From NCBI RefSeq assembly GCF_026914185.1, contig NC_070575.1, positions 3,059,001 to 3,123,000 of the forward strand: DNA of 64,000 bases, in the 5' to 3' direction. Numbering within the stretch: the stretch's first letter is position 1; each line of letters starts with the position of its first letter. The notes beneath the pieces were generated by a model. It worked only from the letters and a program-made list of their open reading frames with translations, was not told the origin of the DNA and ran no database searches. This document shows positions 54,308 through 64,000 of this stretch, piece by piece. Source of the DNA: Puccinia triticina. Its lineage: Eukaryota; Basidiomycota; Pucciniomycetes; Pucciniales; Pucciniaceae. The translations under genes were made by a program, and so were the position numbers.

Positions 54308-55440
54308 AACTTATCCAAGAGGATAGTTCGCCGTATGCTTAAGTAATAGATAAGATTTCAGAGTCAATAGTTATGATTTGATTTGATAAAGTTATGATTG
54401 ATATGCTTTCCAAGAACAAACTTGGAAGATTGGGATAAGTAAAGTTATAAAAGTGGTGACAAATAATATCGCAATGGGAAAGAAGAGAAAGGAAAGAATG
54501 GTAAACGGAAAAGAAGAAAAGTAACAATAAAGATTGAGAAACACTGATGACGTCACAAAAGATGAAATACGTCATTTAATGATGAACAACAATAACAATG
54601 AAAACCAGAGAGTCGGAATCCCGATGTTTGATTGTCCTGCAGAACAACTTTAATGAAATAGACCATAATCAGCAATAGTTTAAGCCATAGAAGCCATAGA
54701 AACTAATTGGGGTTGTTACAAAATGCTGCCGTCTTCTATGTTTGTTCATAAACCTGTGATTCAGAGTATCTTGAACGTTGTTAGGAAAGAAAAACTAAGC
54801 AAACAACTGTAGTACTATCATGTGTTGGACTATTCTAATGATGTGCTAAATTTCTCTATCTCTTTTATCTGCTGTGTAGCTTTTATGATTGCCTTTTGTC
54901 CAGTTTATTTCAACAGTATTCAATTGCTATAAACATGCATTTCAGATCCTTTTGCTTGTTTTTATTTGGGATGTATGGCTTGGCAGGATTTGAGTTAATG
55001 TGGATTTCTTAGCAGAAGACTGCATTATAGGTTTTCTGCTACTTGAAGGTTTGGAGCAAAGATTGGACAGTATGATTATATGTCTTCTCCATCAAATAAA
55101 CCTGATTTTCTTAGCCCTGGGGAATGTTTAATTTGGGAGTTATGGGGTAGGATCTGACAAAAGGCTGAACAAGTAGGAAATATGAATTTGATTGTAACTT
55201 GTTTATTACTTGAAAGTTTGAAAAAAGATGACAGGATCAATTGATCCTGACTGGGAACAAGCTGTAAGTTAATTTCTACCCTTGGGAAATGTGTAACAGA
55301 GTTGTGGTCTTGAAAAGAGTTGAGAAAAATCCAAGTTGCAGGAAAATTTGATTATATTCTGACTCTTCTCTTACCAGGTGTTTTGGAAAAAAAGTTGGAA
55401 ATATGAAATTTATATACACTTTCAATAATTTTATCCTTAG
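54308..55440. other. AT-rich intergenic in the cargo region
   Basis: No gene seen. Contains the palindromic GATGACGTCACAAAAGATGA near 54,545. A pyrimidine/AG acceptor (CCTTAG...TTTTGTAG, 55,436-55,461) leads into the next coding remnant. Confidence 0.4.
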
Positions 55441-55461
55441 CTTTTTAAATAATTTTGTAGC

Positions 55462-56200
55462 CAGAATTTTTGAGGCTGGCAAAGCCTCTGCGCTGTGGCA
55501 CATCTCAGACATCCAATTGGATGACCCAGAACACTCATCTTGGCCAAAGCTTGAGGAGCTTGTTCCCCAGACACTAGCTGCTCCTCCCAATTCGCCATTG
55601 ATCCGAGCCGCAGGTGATCCAAAGCTGACCAATGTCTTGAAAGCCTGGTGTTCTCCTCAACTTCTTCCCCGCGCAGCGCTGGTGGAGGACCGGTTTTGAA
55701 GGTCAGCTTCAACTTCAACCCTTATGCGCACATCAACCGCCATCTTGGGCCGCTCATTCTCAGCTGTAAATCCGCTTCTCCTCCCCCTTGAAGTTGAGCA
55801 CCTATCTCAACGCACTTGACCAGTTTTTCCTCCTGGGAAGCCAGAAGACAATCAAGGTTGCCACCGAGTTGGCCAAGTCCAGTCTCCAGTCTGCCCATTC
55901 CCTCCTCAATCAAACTTATTGGTGGGAGGAGCAACTGAGAGATACACACCCTCCCCACTCATTTCTTCCTGTCTGCCCAAGTTAATGATCTCACCTTCTA
56001 TCCGCACCAAGCCGGACCCTCTGAAATGTCTAGAGTCAATCCAAATTAGCTTGGCGCGCCGGGGCCAAGAAGATGTTCAGGGGCCAAAAGTTTGATGTCT
56101 ATGTTCAAGTTGGGCTTGACGGGCTGTTCTTTGGTAAGATGTTTCCATGATACAAATTGTTGGCAGCAACTTGCAAAGTTGGCTACTCCTTGCACAATCA
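55462..56200 (+). pseudogene. Unidentified coding remnant with frameshifts
   Basis: Plus-strand protein-like segments in changing frames: ARIFEAGKASALWHISDIQL, DPEHSSWPKLEELVPQTLAA and DPKLTNVLKAWCSPQLLPRA (to 55,699), then SFNFNPYAHINRHLGPLILS, then LKLSTYLNALDQFFLLGSQK and TIKVATELAKSSLQSAHSLL (55,788-55,985), then KKMFRGQKFDVYVQVGLDGL (near 56,065). They lie in one order on one strand, so they are best seen as one decayed gene. No family recognised. Confidence 0.35.
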
Positions 56201-56360
56201 GATCAGGTGGAAGGTCCGGAGGATCAACCACCTCAAACTTCATGTCAAAACTTTTTGACCATGCTGAGATTAATGTGAATCAATTCAAGACTGTATTTGC
56301 CTTTACTACCCCTTCCCTTACATCCAAGAATGACTAGACCACTTGGAAATTAACACCCAT

Positions 56361-57396
56361 CACTGCAAGAAAAACTCTAGAAACTGCTTGCAGTTGAGAT
56401 GCAAGAGCTCAAGGCAAGCTGTGCCTCATGCAAGAATCAAGCACTGGTTGATTCCATGCACATTGCATAATCTATGCAAGAGTGAGTCTAAGGTACAAAA
56501 AACTGAGTACAGGCTCCAAAATACTGAGTTGATACTGTGTGAATTCCTCTTTCATGTCAAAATTTCCCTTTCATGTGAAAATTCCCCTTTCATGTGCACA
56601 TACCCTTTTCATGTACACATACCCCTTTCATGTCCACATACCCCTTTTATGTGCAAATATCCCTTTTGTATGCATTCACCCCTTTCATAATGTGTACATA
56701 CCCCCTTATGTGCACATACCCTTTTCACATGCGTGTATCCCTTTCATGTGCATGTATCCCTTTCACAATGTGTAAATACTCCTTTCATCATGCATTCATG
56801 ACCCCATTTCCCCTTTGAGTTTTTTACATCCCTTACAATACCCCTTTCATCATTCAGTTTTACATACCCCTTTGATTTTTACATATCCCTTTCATGTGCA
56901 AATAACTTTTACTGAACATACCCCTTTCATGCATACATACCCCTTTCATGTATACATAGACCTTTCATGCATACATACCCCTTTCATGCATAAATACCCC
57001 TTTCATGCATATATACCCCCTTCATCATGTGTACATATCCCTTTTATGTGTTAATAAATCTTCTAACATTCCCCTTTCATGCGTACATATTCCTTTCATA
57101 TGTACAAATTATCCCTTTCATGTGTGCATACTTTTTTTATATTATTCTGGCTGGATTCAATGGCTCAGTGAGTGTTTACTAATGAAAGCAAATAAAAGGG
57201 TGCTCAGGGGGATGCTCATTTGCCTCAGTCTACTGCATAAGCACTACAGCATGTTCAGCATTGAGATGCTAAACAAGGTACACACTCAAGGTGCACCAGC
57301 AGGGAATTTGGGTGCTTGACTCCAGCTTGAGCTGAGGTATGATTCAAGCTTGCTGCATCTCAACTGCAAGAAGTTTCTAGAGTTTTTCTTGCAGTG
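56361..57396. mobile_element. Small CACTG-ended element with internal minisatellite, 1,036 bp
   Basis: Terminal inverted repeats of about 48 bp start CACTGCAAGAAAAACTCTAG and end in the complement (CTTGCAGTG), flanked by an exact 3-bp duplication CAT (56,358-56,360 and 57,397-57,399). CACTG ends and 3-bp duplications fit the CACTA superfamily. The body is largely an 18-bp array. Confidence 0.75.
56560..57135 (+). repeat. 18-bp degenerate minisatellite, ACATACCCCTTTCATGTG
   Basis: About 30 variants of an 18-bp unit. Frames such as HIPFSCTHTPF repeats are artefacts. Confidence 0.9.
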
Positions 57397-57399
57397 CAT

Positions 57400-58030
57400 G
57401 ATGATTTCTTGGTTATCAAATCTTCCCTTGTTCTGTTTAAAGATCCTTATGCCAGAACTCACTGGGATTTACATATCAGTTTGTCTTTTTTGCTACCAAT
57501 TTGTATCAAATAATGCAATGAATAATCTGAGTCATTGGATTGGGTGGTAGAAAATTATACCCAATCATTTTGGGGTCTTTTGGCACATCATATGATTTTT
57601 GCAAGGTAAGCTGCAGAGTTGATTCAGGGATTTGGTTGATCATGCTTGATAAAAATTTAAATGTAAATTCACATGAAGCCAAAAGACATCAAGAGATGCA
57701 ATAATTGGTTTGAATAAAGTCTGTAACAATTTGAACACTAATCTGAGCTGTGAAAACTATCAAATTGACTTCACATATTTACACAATATACATTTGAGCT
57801 AAAATGTTGAAAGGATATGAAAAAATACTCTGCTGAAATTTAGGATACCTTTTAATATTAATACTGCAAACTTGTGACAGTTTCCTAAACATCAAGCCAA
57901 AAAATTCATTACATGGGAGGTCTGAGTGATCTGTAATATATTGGCTTTATTAAGGGGAGGGGGGTTTATAATTACCAAATGGGTACAGCCAAGAGACCTC
58001 AACCTTTTGATTGCAGCGGCAAAGCCGCAT
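57400..58030. other. AT-rich spacer before the right arm
   Basis: No gene recognised; ends with a G-rich stretch (TTAAGGGGAGGGGGG) at about 57,950 just before the first 173-bp units. Confidence 0.4.
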
Positions 58031-59815
58031 TGGCCTCTAGTATGACTAATTTGGTAGTTTCTTGGTTTTTCCACCACTATATCTCAGTGCAGCGTGGGAG
58101 TTCTTCCATGATATTGGTACCAAAACGTTCCCATGCCCTCAAAGATTCATTGTGTACCTTGAATGACCACAAAACCCCCAAATGTAGCAGCCACAATGTG
58201 ATCAGTTGCCAAATATCACTAATTTGGTGGCTTCTTGGTGTTTCTGCCACTGTATCTCAGCGCAACATGGGAGTTCTTCCGTGATATTTGTACAGAAATG
58301 ATCAAATGGCCTCAAGGAATCATGGTGTACCTTGAATGACCTCAAAACCTCCAAATGTAGCAGCCACAATGTGATCAGTTGCCAAATATGACTAATTTGG
58401 TAGTTTATTGGGAGGATCTTCCATGATATTGGAACCAAAATGATCAAATACAGTCAAAGATTCATTTTGTACCTTGAATGACCACAAAACCTCAAATGTA
58501 GCAGCCATGATGTGATCAGTTGCCAAATATGACTAATTTGGTAGTTCCTTGGTGTTTCTGCCACTATATCTCAGCGCAGCGTGGGAGTTCTTCAATGATA
58601 TTGGTACAAAAATGATCCAATGGCCTCAAAGGATCATGGTGTACCTTGAATGACCACAAAACCCCCAAATGTAGCAGCCACAATGTGATCAGTTGCCAAA
58701 TATGACTAATTTGGTAGTTTCTTGGTGTTTTTGCCCCTATATCTCAGCTCAGCGTGGGGGTTCTTCCATGATATTGTTATAAAAATGATCACATGCCCTC
58801 AAAGATTCATTGTGTACCTTGAATGACCACAAAACCCCCAAATGTAGCAGCCACAATGTGATCAGTTGCCAAATAGCACTAATTTGGTAGTTTCTTGGTG
58901 TTTCTGCCCCTATATCTCAGCCCAGCGTGGGAGTTCTTCCATGATATTGTTATAAAAATGATCACATGCCCTCAAAGATTCAATTTGTACCTTGAATGAC
59001 CACAAAACCCCCAAATGTAGCAGCCACAATGTGATCAGTTGCCAAATATCACTGATTTGGTAGTTTCTTGGTGTTTCTGCCACTATATCTCAGCGCAGCG
59101 TGGGATTTCTTCCATGATATTGTTACAAAAGTGATCACATGCCCTCAAAGATTCTTTGTGTACCTTGAATGACCACAAAACCCCCAAATGTAGCAGCTAC
59201 AATGTGATCAGTTGCCAAATATCACTAATTTGGTAGTTTCTTGGTGTTTCTGCCACTGCATCTCAGCGCAGCATGGGATTTCTTCCATGATATTGGTGTA
59301 GAAATGATCAAATTGCCTCAAGGGATCATGGTGTACCTTAAATGACCTCAAAATCTCCAAATTTAGCAGCCACAATGGGATCAGTTGCCAAATATGACTA
59401 ATTAGGTAGTTTCCTGGTGTTTCTGCCACTATATCTCAGCGCAGCGTGGGAGTTCTTCCATGAAATTGGTACCAAAATGTTCACATGCCCTCAGAGATTC
59501 ATTGTGTACCTTGAATGACCGCAAAACCCCCACATGTAGTAGCTACAATGTGATTGGTTTCCAAATATCACTAATTTGGTAGTTTCTTGGTGTTTCTGCC
59601 ACTATATCTCAGTGCAGCGTGGGAGTTCTTCCATGATATTGGGAAAAAAATGATCAAATGGCCTCAACTGATCATGGTGTACCTTGAATGACCTCGAAAC
59701 CTCCAAATGTAACAACCAAAATGTGATCAATTGCCAAATATCACTCATTTGGTAGTTTCCTTGTGTTTCTCCCACTATATCTCAGCGCAGCGTGGGAGTT
59801 CTTCCATGATATAAG
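58030..59815 (-). repeat. 173-bp tandem array, right arm (about 10 units)
   Basis: Same units as 48,490-50,965 in inverse orientation. Fewer units, so arms differ by about 0.7 kb. Confidence 0.9.
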
Positions 59816-59954
59816 TCACCTTACTCAAATCTGGTACAAATGTTAAATCAATCTCAAGCCTAGTAGAAATTTAGGATATTGGATATGATGAGTCATATAT
59901 ACAAGCCACCAAATTTGAACAAAATTGATCTAGCATGATATATTGAGACTGAAT

Positions 59955-59990
<36 letters not shown>

Positions 59991-60359
59991 GGAAAGTAGA
60001 TTTCAACACTTCTGCAAGGTTCATGTGACAATAATTCATGCCTTCTCATTCCTCCTCCCCCCTTCCCCTCCCTGCCTGTCTTAACAGACTATTTTTTCTC
60101 AGGAATAATTCATATGAGTATGTAAAAATGACCTATTTAACCTGGCAACAAAATGAAGCTTTTACTATGGTTGAAAACTAAGAAAGGAGGAAATCAAGAG
60201 AAAGAGAGATGATGGAAGGGTTATGATGTTGCAGGAAGGAAACAAATTAAAGAGAAATTCAAAAAAAAAAAAAAAAGATCAATATAATTTGATCAATATA
60301 TGCCATATTGATCAATATATGCCTCCCCAAATTCATCCATGTTTTTAGTGAGAGCAACC

Positions 60360-60812
60360 TGTGAATTCTAGAGGCTTCAGCTGTGCCAAAATGGGCACTG
60401 AGCTGTGTGCCAGCCAGCCCTGCACTAGCAGATGGAGTGTCAGCAGTCTGCTAGTCAAGACAGCGCAGACGGCGACAAATTACAGGCCGCTGCGAGTGAG
60501 AGCGGCCTGCAACCAAGCAACCCCTCTGACTAGAGAGCGCACTCAGGTGTTGCCCCTAAGTGGGCAGGCCAGCCCGAGTGAAGCATGACATTAGGCTCAC
60601 CAACCTCAAGTGAGTGAATCAGCAATACCTGGGCATGTTCTAATAGGATTCCCAGGTGGATAGATTGTAGAGTGACAATGCACATCAAACCACAAGTTAA
60701 CCCAGCATAGCTGGGGTATAAGTATCAGGGACTGTTCCTACCAGGAATAGCCCACAGATACATTACCAAGCCCACCTTTATTGTTGTATTTGACTCTCAA
60801 CGCCGACTTACA
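60360..60812 (+). mobile_element. Probable 5' LTR of a further LTR retrotransposon
   Basis: Starts TGTGAATTCTAG and ends CGACTTACA, followed by ACAATTGGGGCTTTTCTGAT, a leader of the type seen after rust LTRs with TGG-starting primer-binding site. GGGGTATAAGTATCAG (about 60,714) is a TATA-like promoter element. The partner LTR lies outside the window, so the limits are inferred, and the 5' end sits only 9 bp from the CACTA-like element. Confidence 0.5.
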
Positions 60813-60842
60813 ACAATTGGGGCTTTTCTGATCCACCACGAC

Positions 60843-61346
60843 GTGTGGCTGAAGCCTTCTACTAGTGGCATCCCAACAAAGGTCACTCCACAGTTTTTTC
60901 AATCCAACAGACCCAGGCCCGAAACTGTTAACAGTGAAAACGCTAACAACAACAGAAATCCTGTCAATCAGAACTCTGCCCCACTGGTCAGCTCTAACGG
61001 AGTTGCTGAATTGTTTGATCAGTTATTCAGACGGACCGGTAATACCGCAGATCCCCCGGCGACTGAGACTAATCATTATAACCCTGCAATAGCCCCAGCA
61101 GCAGCTCCGGCCATCAACCCTATTGATCCTGCTCTCTCGACTACAACTAGCCGCCCTGCTCACCCGGTGGTTGCAAGATTGATTAATAATATCCAATCCC
61201 GTGAGACCTCCTTAGCTAGAGGCTCCACCGCCAAAGTCAAAAGACAGCTTACACTTGGCAACCCTATCCGGCTCAATAGCATGGTACAAGGAGCTTCCCC
61301 AGATAGCGTTGAGTCCATAATAGTCCTTACGGAACCAGCGGTTTAG
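60843..61346 (+). CDS. Leader ORF of the LTR retrotransposon, unknown product
   Basis: 167-codon frame starting 30 bp after the LTR, rich in Asn, Pro, Ala and Thr (PETVNSENANNNRNPVNQNS, AIAPAAAPAINPIDPALSTT), with a basic stretch ARGSTAKVKRQLTLGNPIRL. Opens with GTG rather than ATG. Probably part of the gag-related leader; no domain recognised. Confidence 0.4.
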   Translation: MWLKPSTSGIPTKVTPQFFQSNRPRPETVNSENANNNRNPVNQNSAPLVSSNGVAELFDQLFRRTGNTADPPATETNHYNPAIAPAAAPAINPIDPALSTTTSRPAHPVVARLINNIQSRETSLARGSTAKVKRQLTLGNPIRLNSMVQGASPDSVESIIVLTEPAV

Positions 61347-61365
61347 TCATCCTAAATCTCCCAAC

Positions 61366-61670
61366 ATGCCTCCCCCTAAAAAAACTGAGAAAACCGGCAG
61401 TAACACCGGTTCTCATTCCTCTTCTACTAGGTCTGCAAAACCCCCCTTGTCCCGGCCGGCGAGTTTAAACGTGCCAGCGGCCCGCCGCGGTTGGAATCCC
61501 ACAACCCGGCTACTCCTCCAGACCCACCTACGCTTTAAGCAGGCGTTCCTGGAGGCTCAAGCGGGCAACAACCAGGAGGCAATGATCCTTCTTTGGGATC
61601 AGGCTATCACCACCCACAACAGTCTCAAACGTTTGATTAGCCGGGAGATTCTTCTCTCTCTAACCAAGGG
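61366..61670 (+). CDS. Gag-like N-terminal frame
   Basis: ATG at 61366: MPPPKKTEKTGSNTGSHSSS, then RRGWNPTTRLLLQTHLRFKQ, AFLEAQAGNNQEAMILLWDQ and NSLKRLISREILLSLTKG.... A helical N-terminus. The protein-like character passes at about 61,670 to another frame (the next entry), so a shift separates the two. Confidence 0.45.
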
Positions 61671-62717
61671 TTGGAACCCCCACGTGACTCACCCAAATCA
61701 CTCAGCAAACAGTCAGCCGAATCATCCGGCAAACAATCTGGTGAGCATTCCGCGCAGCCGCGCCTGGGGCCAAAACCGCCAAGCAGCCTCTGCACGCCAA
61801 CGGGCCCCACCAGCAGCGTCTCCGGCAAACAAACAACAGGGACCAGCTCCGGGGACAGTTTGACCCCAACCGGGCCAAAATGGTTGCATGAGGGGGCACC
61901 TAGATTACCGGACCTTGATCTACAACAATTTGTTCTGTATGAGTTGGACGGTCCAGGGCGGCTACCAGTCAATCAATCAGTCCAGGGCCTGACACCAAGG
62001 GAATCAGCGCCACTAAGCTTTGGCAATGCTAGCAGTATGCTAAATCAAATGTTCTCCCAGATGGAGAAGATTGCTGATGGTAATTCCAAGCAGATTATAC
62101 TACATACAAACTCTGCTATATTGTCTCTTGTTAAATCTGTCCAGAAGGACGTATCTACTCCAGTTTTTAATAATGTTCACTTGCTGAAAGATATCATATC
62201 CAAGAATTTCAAGTCCGTTAAGTTTTCCTTGTCTGGTCTCACTAATCTGAGTAATACTATATCCGTGTTGGTTAATAATAATGTTGTGGATATCAAAAGC
62301 TTAAATTGTCATGTGGAAAAGGTGGAGGGAGCTGTGAGAAAACTTACCATTGGGAATAGCCAGTTGGATGGGATGGAAAGGCGTGTTAAGGAGTTCGTGC
62401 AGAACACGCTTGACATATTGGTCTCCAAGATTGTTAGCCGGGATAAGAAAGGCACTAAACTCATACATGAGGTACAGGGAATGAGTGCCCGTATGGCTAA
62501 CTTAGAGTCCCACATCTTCTCCTCATCCGCCCCTGCGGCTGCTGCTCCGGCTCCAGACAACATCGGTGCCGCGGTAGCTAATCGTTTAGAGCAGACCTTT
62601 CAAGGTTTTGAACGCCGCTTGGCTGATCTTGTGAGCCCCCCTCCTAGGGTGTCACACATATTTCACAAGACCCTGGGCGGGACCCATATAGTCCCAACTC
62701 CTCCACCACCTAGCTAG
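61671..62717 (+). CDS. Long coiled-coil Gag-like ORF, 348 codons
   Basis: Starts without an ATG in continuity with the preceding frame, via a Ser/Pro/Gly-rich linker (SAESSGKQSGEHSAQPRLGP), then a long helical region (NQMFSQMEKIADGNSKQIIL, KDIISKNFKSVKFSLSGLTN, VEKVEGAVRKLTIGNSQLDG, RMANLESHIFSSSAPAAAAP) and a proline tail. Resembles the helical matrix-like part of retrotransposon gag-type proteins; it is placed between the LTR and the capsid-like segment at 63.2 kb. Confidence 0.5.
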   Translation: MEPPRDSPKSLSKQSAESSGKQSGEHSAQPRLGPKPPSSLCTPTGPTSSVSGKQTTGTSSGDSLTPTGPKWLHEGAPRLPDLDLQQFVLYELDGPGRLPVNQSVQGLTPRESAPLSFGNASSMLNQMFSQMEKIADGNSKQIILHTNSAILSLVKSVQKDVSTPVFNNVHLLKDIISKNFKSVKFSLSGLTNLSNTISVLVNNNVVDIKSLNCHVEKVEGAVRKLTIGNSQLDGMERRVKEFVQNTLDILVSKIVSRDKKGTKLIHEVQGMSARMANLESHIFSSSAPAAAAPAPDNIGAAVANRLEQTFQGFERRLADLVSPPPRVSHIFHKTLGGTHIVPTPPPPS

Positions 62718-62845
62718 CTTGGCAGAGACATGGTTCTCTCCTTGCTAGGTATGCCCTCTCTCCCATTTCTCACTTCCTCTCTTCCTCTCTGTTCATTCTG
62801 GTTGTAGATACTGACAGAGACATGGTTCTCTCCTTGCTAGTTGTT
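62715..62845 (+). repeat. Pair of direct repeats CAGAGACATGGTTCTCTCCT
   Basis: The 26-bp CAGAGACATGGTTCTCTCCT TGCTAG occurs twice, about 84 bp apart, at 62,723 and about 62,816, the spacer running from GTATGC to a pyrimidine-rich TTGTAG, like an intron. A diverged version of the same arrangement lies at 42,779-42,907. Confidence 0.8.
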
Positions 62846-62939
62846 CTCCTTTAGAAATACATGAAACTTGGGCCCTGAAACTTAGAGACAAACTCTCAGT
62901 GCCCTCATTTGATCCTTTAGTGAAGAGTCCCATTCTGGA

Positions 62940-63852
62940 CTCTTACAGATCTCCTCCAGACCGTTTGCCATGATCCTTGCGGTTCAGTTCTCGGAAGTGA
63001 TGTAGAAGAAAAACTTGAGGAACAGAGTGAAAGTCAGTGCATTGATTTCCTGAATCTCCAAGGAAAAATTGATCAGATGATGAGCCAGTACCAAGCTGAG
63101 GGTTCTCGGCTTTGTGAAGAGATCACAGGTCTGACTAATACAGTAGAAACCTTTACAAGGAATAATGTTGTAAAAGAACACCCCCTCACCTTGCTGGTGC
63201 CGCAATGGGGCAGCCGTGTTGGGAAACTACGGGCATAGATCCTGAGCTGAAAAAGCGCCTTAACTTCACCATTTCTAAATTGGATTGGCCTAGTTTTTCT
63301 GGCAAAGGCGAATATGACCACCTGCGTTTTGTCCGGTGGATTGATACCGCCCAGAAGGATAGTTATGTTGACAATGAGGTCATTGTGCTAAAGCTTCTCA
63401 CTATGCTCACAGGAGCGGCACTCTTGTGGTATGAGACTATGCGTCTCACTCACCAAGACTCCACGTGGGCCTTTTGGCAAGCTGAGATCTGTAAGAAGTT
63501 TGGCCATTCGGCATGGAAATGCAAAAAAAAAAAACGTTCTTGCAGCGGATAGGTTTGTGCCCGGCGAGACCATTCTGGCGCAGTGGGTCACATGCCAATA
63601 TAGCAGGCTGAAGTGTTTCGAGCCTACTCTTGATCAAGATTCCATCAACTTCAAGCTCCTGAACTTGATGGACAATGAAGTTGAGTACGCGGCTAAGACA
63701 GCGATGAAGCGGCCCAACAAGGACTTGAGTAGTTTTATCAATATACTGGAAGATATTTGCGACAAGACTCGGCTGGGACGTAGACGGTTCCCACCAAATG
63801 TTTCTCCGTCCACACCAGCCAAAGCCCTGGGCAACCCCAGCAAGAGGGGGAA
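62940..63852 (+). pseudogene. Ty3/gypsy-type gag capsid region, two frameshifts
   Basis: Frame 1: SDVEEKLEEQSESQCIDFLN, GKIDQMMSQYQAEGSRLCEE (coiled coil, to about 63,215). Frame 2 from 63,205: LKKRLNFTISKLDWPSFSGK, YDHLRFVRWIDTAQKDSYVD, KLLTMLTGAALLWYETMRLT and WAFWQAEICKKFG, the classic retrotransposon gag pattern. A run of about 12 A (63,522-63,533) shifts it into frame 3: LAADRFVPGETILAQWVTCQ, DEVEYAAKTAMKRPN-like text and so on. The gag ends at 63,852, where a CACTA-like terminus begins. Confidence 0.7.
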
Positions 63853-64000
63853 CACTACCAAGATGAATGAATTTGCGATGTCGTATATTGATCAGTATAG
63901 CGTATATTGATCAAATTATGTTGATCAATTTTTTTTTATTCCTCTTCATACCTTTGTCTGTGTTCCATGTTGCCTTAATACTCTTCTATAATCTCTCAAC
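63853..64000 (+). mobile_element. Terminus of another CACTA-like element, cut by window edge
   Basis: CACTACCAAGATGAATGAAT at 63,853, then TTTGCGATG and two TATATTGATCA motifs, matches both ends of the 12.36-kb element (CGCTACAAACATGGATGAAT and CACTAAAAACATGGATGAAT). The rest lies outside the window. Confidence 0.65.

Larger units (their letters stand above)
47993..60350. mobile_element. CACTA-like giant element, 12,358 bp, with long repeat-built inverted arms
   Basis: Ends: left CGCTACAAACATGGATGAAT, right complement CACTAAAAACATGGATGAAT, both followed by ATTTG and TATATTGATCAA motifs. Flanks GGA and AGA agree at two of three bases, compatible with a decayed 3-bp duplication. Inverted arms: 47,993-50,965 and about 58,030-60,350. 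Each has a roughly 500-bp unique subterminal part (with an A/T tract of 22-28 at 48,338 and 59,960) and then a tandem array of about 173-bp units. The 7-kb centre is not inverted. No transposase recognised. Confidence 0.7.

Noticed and set aside
47993..60350. A CRISPR-like reading of the regular 173-bp arrays
   Set aside because: Units are contiguous satellites without unique spacers, and the organism is a fungus.
47993..60350. Polinton/Maverick or Starship interpretation of the large element
   Set aside because: No polymerase B, capsid, integrase or tyrosine-recombinase (DUF3435) gene, and the termini fit CACTA better.

Overview
The window looks like a transposon-rich piece of a basidiomycete genome, most probably a rust fungus (Pucciniales, Puccinia-like). 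The reasons are short phase-consistent introns (64-86 nt, GTAAGT-type donors, CTAAC branch sites), Ty3/gypsy, Ty1/copia and DIRS-like reverse-transcriptase families of basidiomycete type, a TET/JBP-like dioxygenase fragment, and low-complexity arrays (the GGCAATGCCT array and the 42-bp array at 30.2 kb) of a kind I associate with predicted rust proteins. No rRNA, complete tRNA or CRISPR was seen, and no bacterial operon structure.

Layout. 1-4.2 kb: a decayed gag-pol of a Ty3/gypsy element on the minus strand, cut by the left edge. 5-14.3 kb: the most gene-like stretch, with several small intron-bearing genes or gene remnants of unknown function. 14.4-26.1 kb: a head-to-tail duplication of a 5.85-kb unit. 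Each unit carries a solo LTR split by a 1.5-kb hAT-like foldback element, then part of a gypsy element. The second unit runs on into a complete 4.04-kb gypsy element (24,147-28,186) with 369-bp LTRs and a nearly intact pol but no gag. That element sits inside a larger repeat of palindromic units (element X), which also holds a 1.06-kb CACTA-type foldback; another copy of X lies inverted at 40.6-42.5 kb. 30.5-39 kb: a Ty1/copia integrase piece, a Myb-like fragment, a DIRS-like retroelement with inverted terminal repeats and a nested 818-bp solo LTR. 42.9-43.9 kb: a multi-exon gene of unknown function. 45.1-48.0 kb: a large palindromic element split by a 952-bp solo LTR.

48.0-60.35 kb: the most unusual object, a 12.36-kb CACTA-like element. 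Its inverted arms (about 3.0 and 2.4 kb) are built from roughly 173-bp tandem units, and its 7-kb centre holds a zinc-knuckle plus TET/JBP-like 2OG-Fe(II) dioxygenase fragment, paired hairpins, minisatellites and another small CACTA-type element. 60.36-63.85 kb: the 5' part of a further LTR retrotransposon with a frameshifted gag, interrupted at 63,853 by the end of another CACTA-like element.

Most elements are nested, and exact target-site duplications give the order of insertion. Few genes look intact. The best candidates for functional coding are the 219-aa coiled-coil gene (5.2-6.0 kb), the 147-aa gene at 13.3 kb, the gene at 42.9-43.9 kb and the gypsy pol. All comparisons to families are from memory of motifs; no database search was possible.
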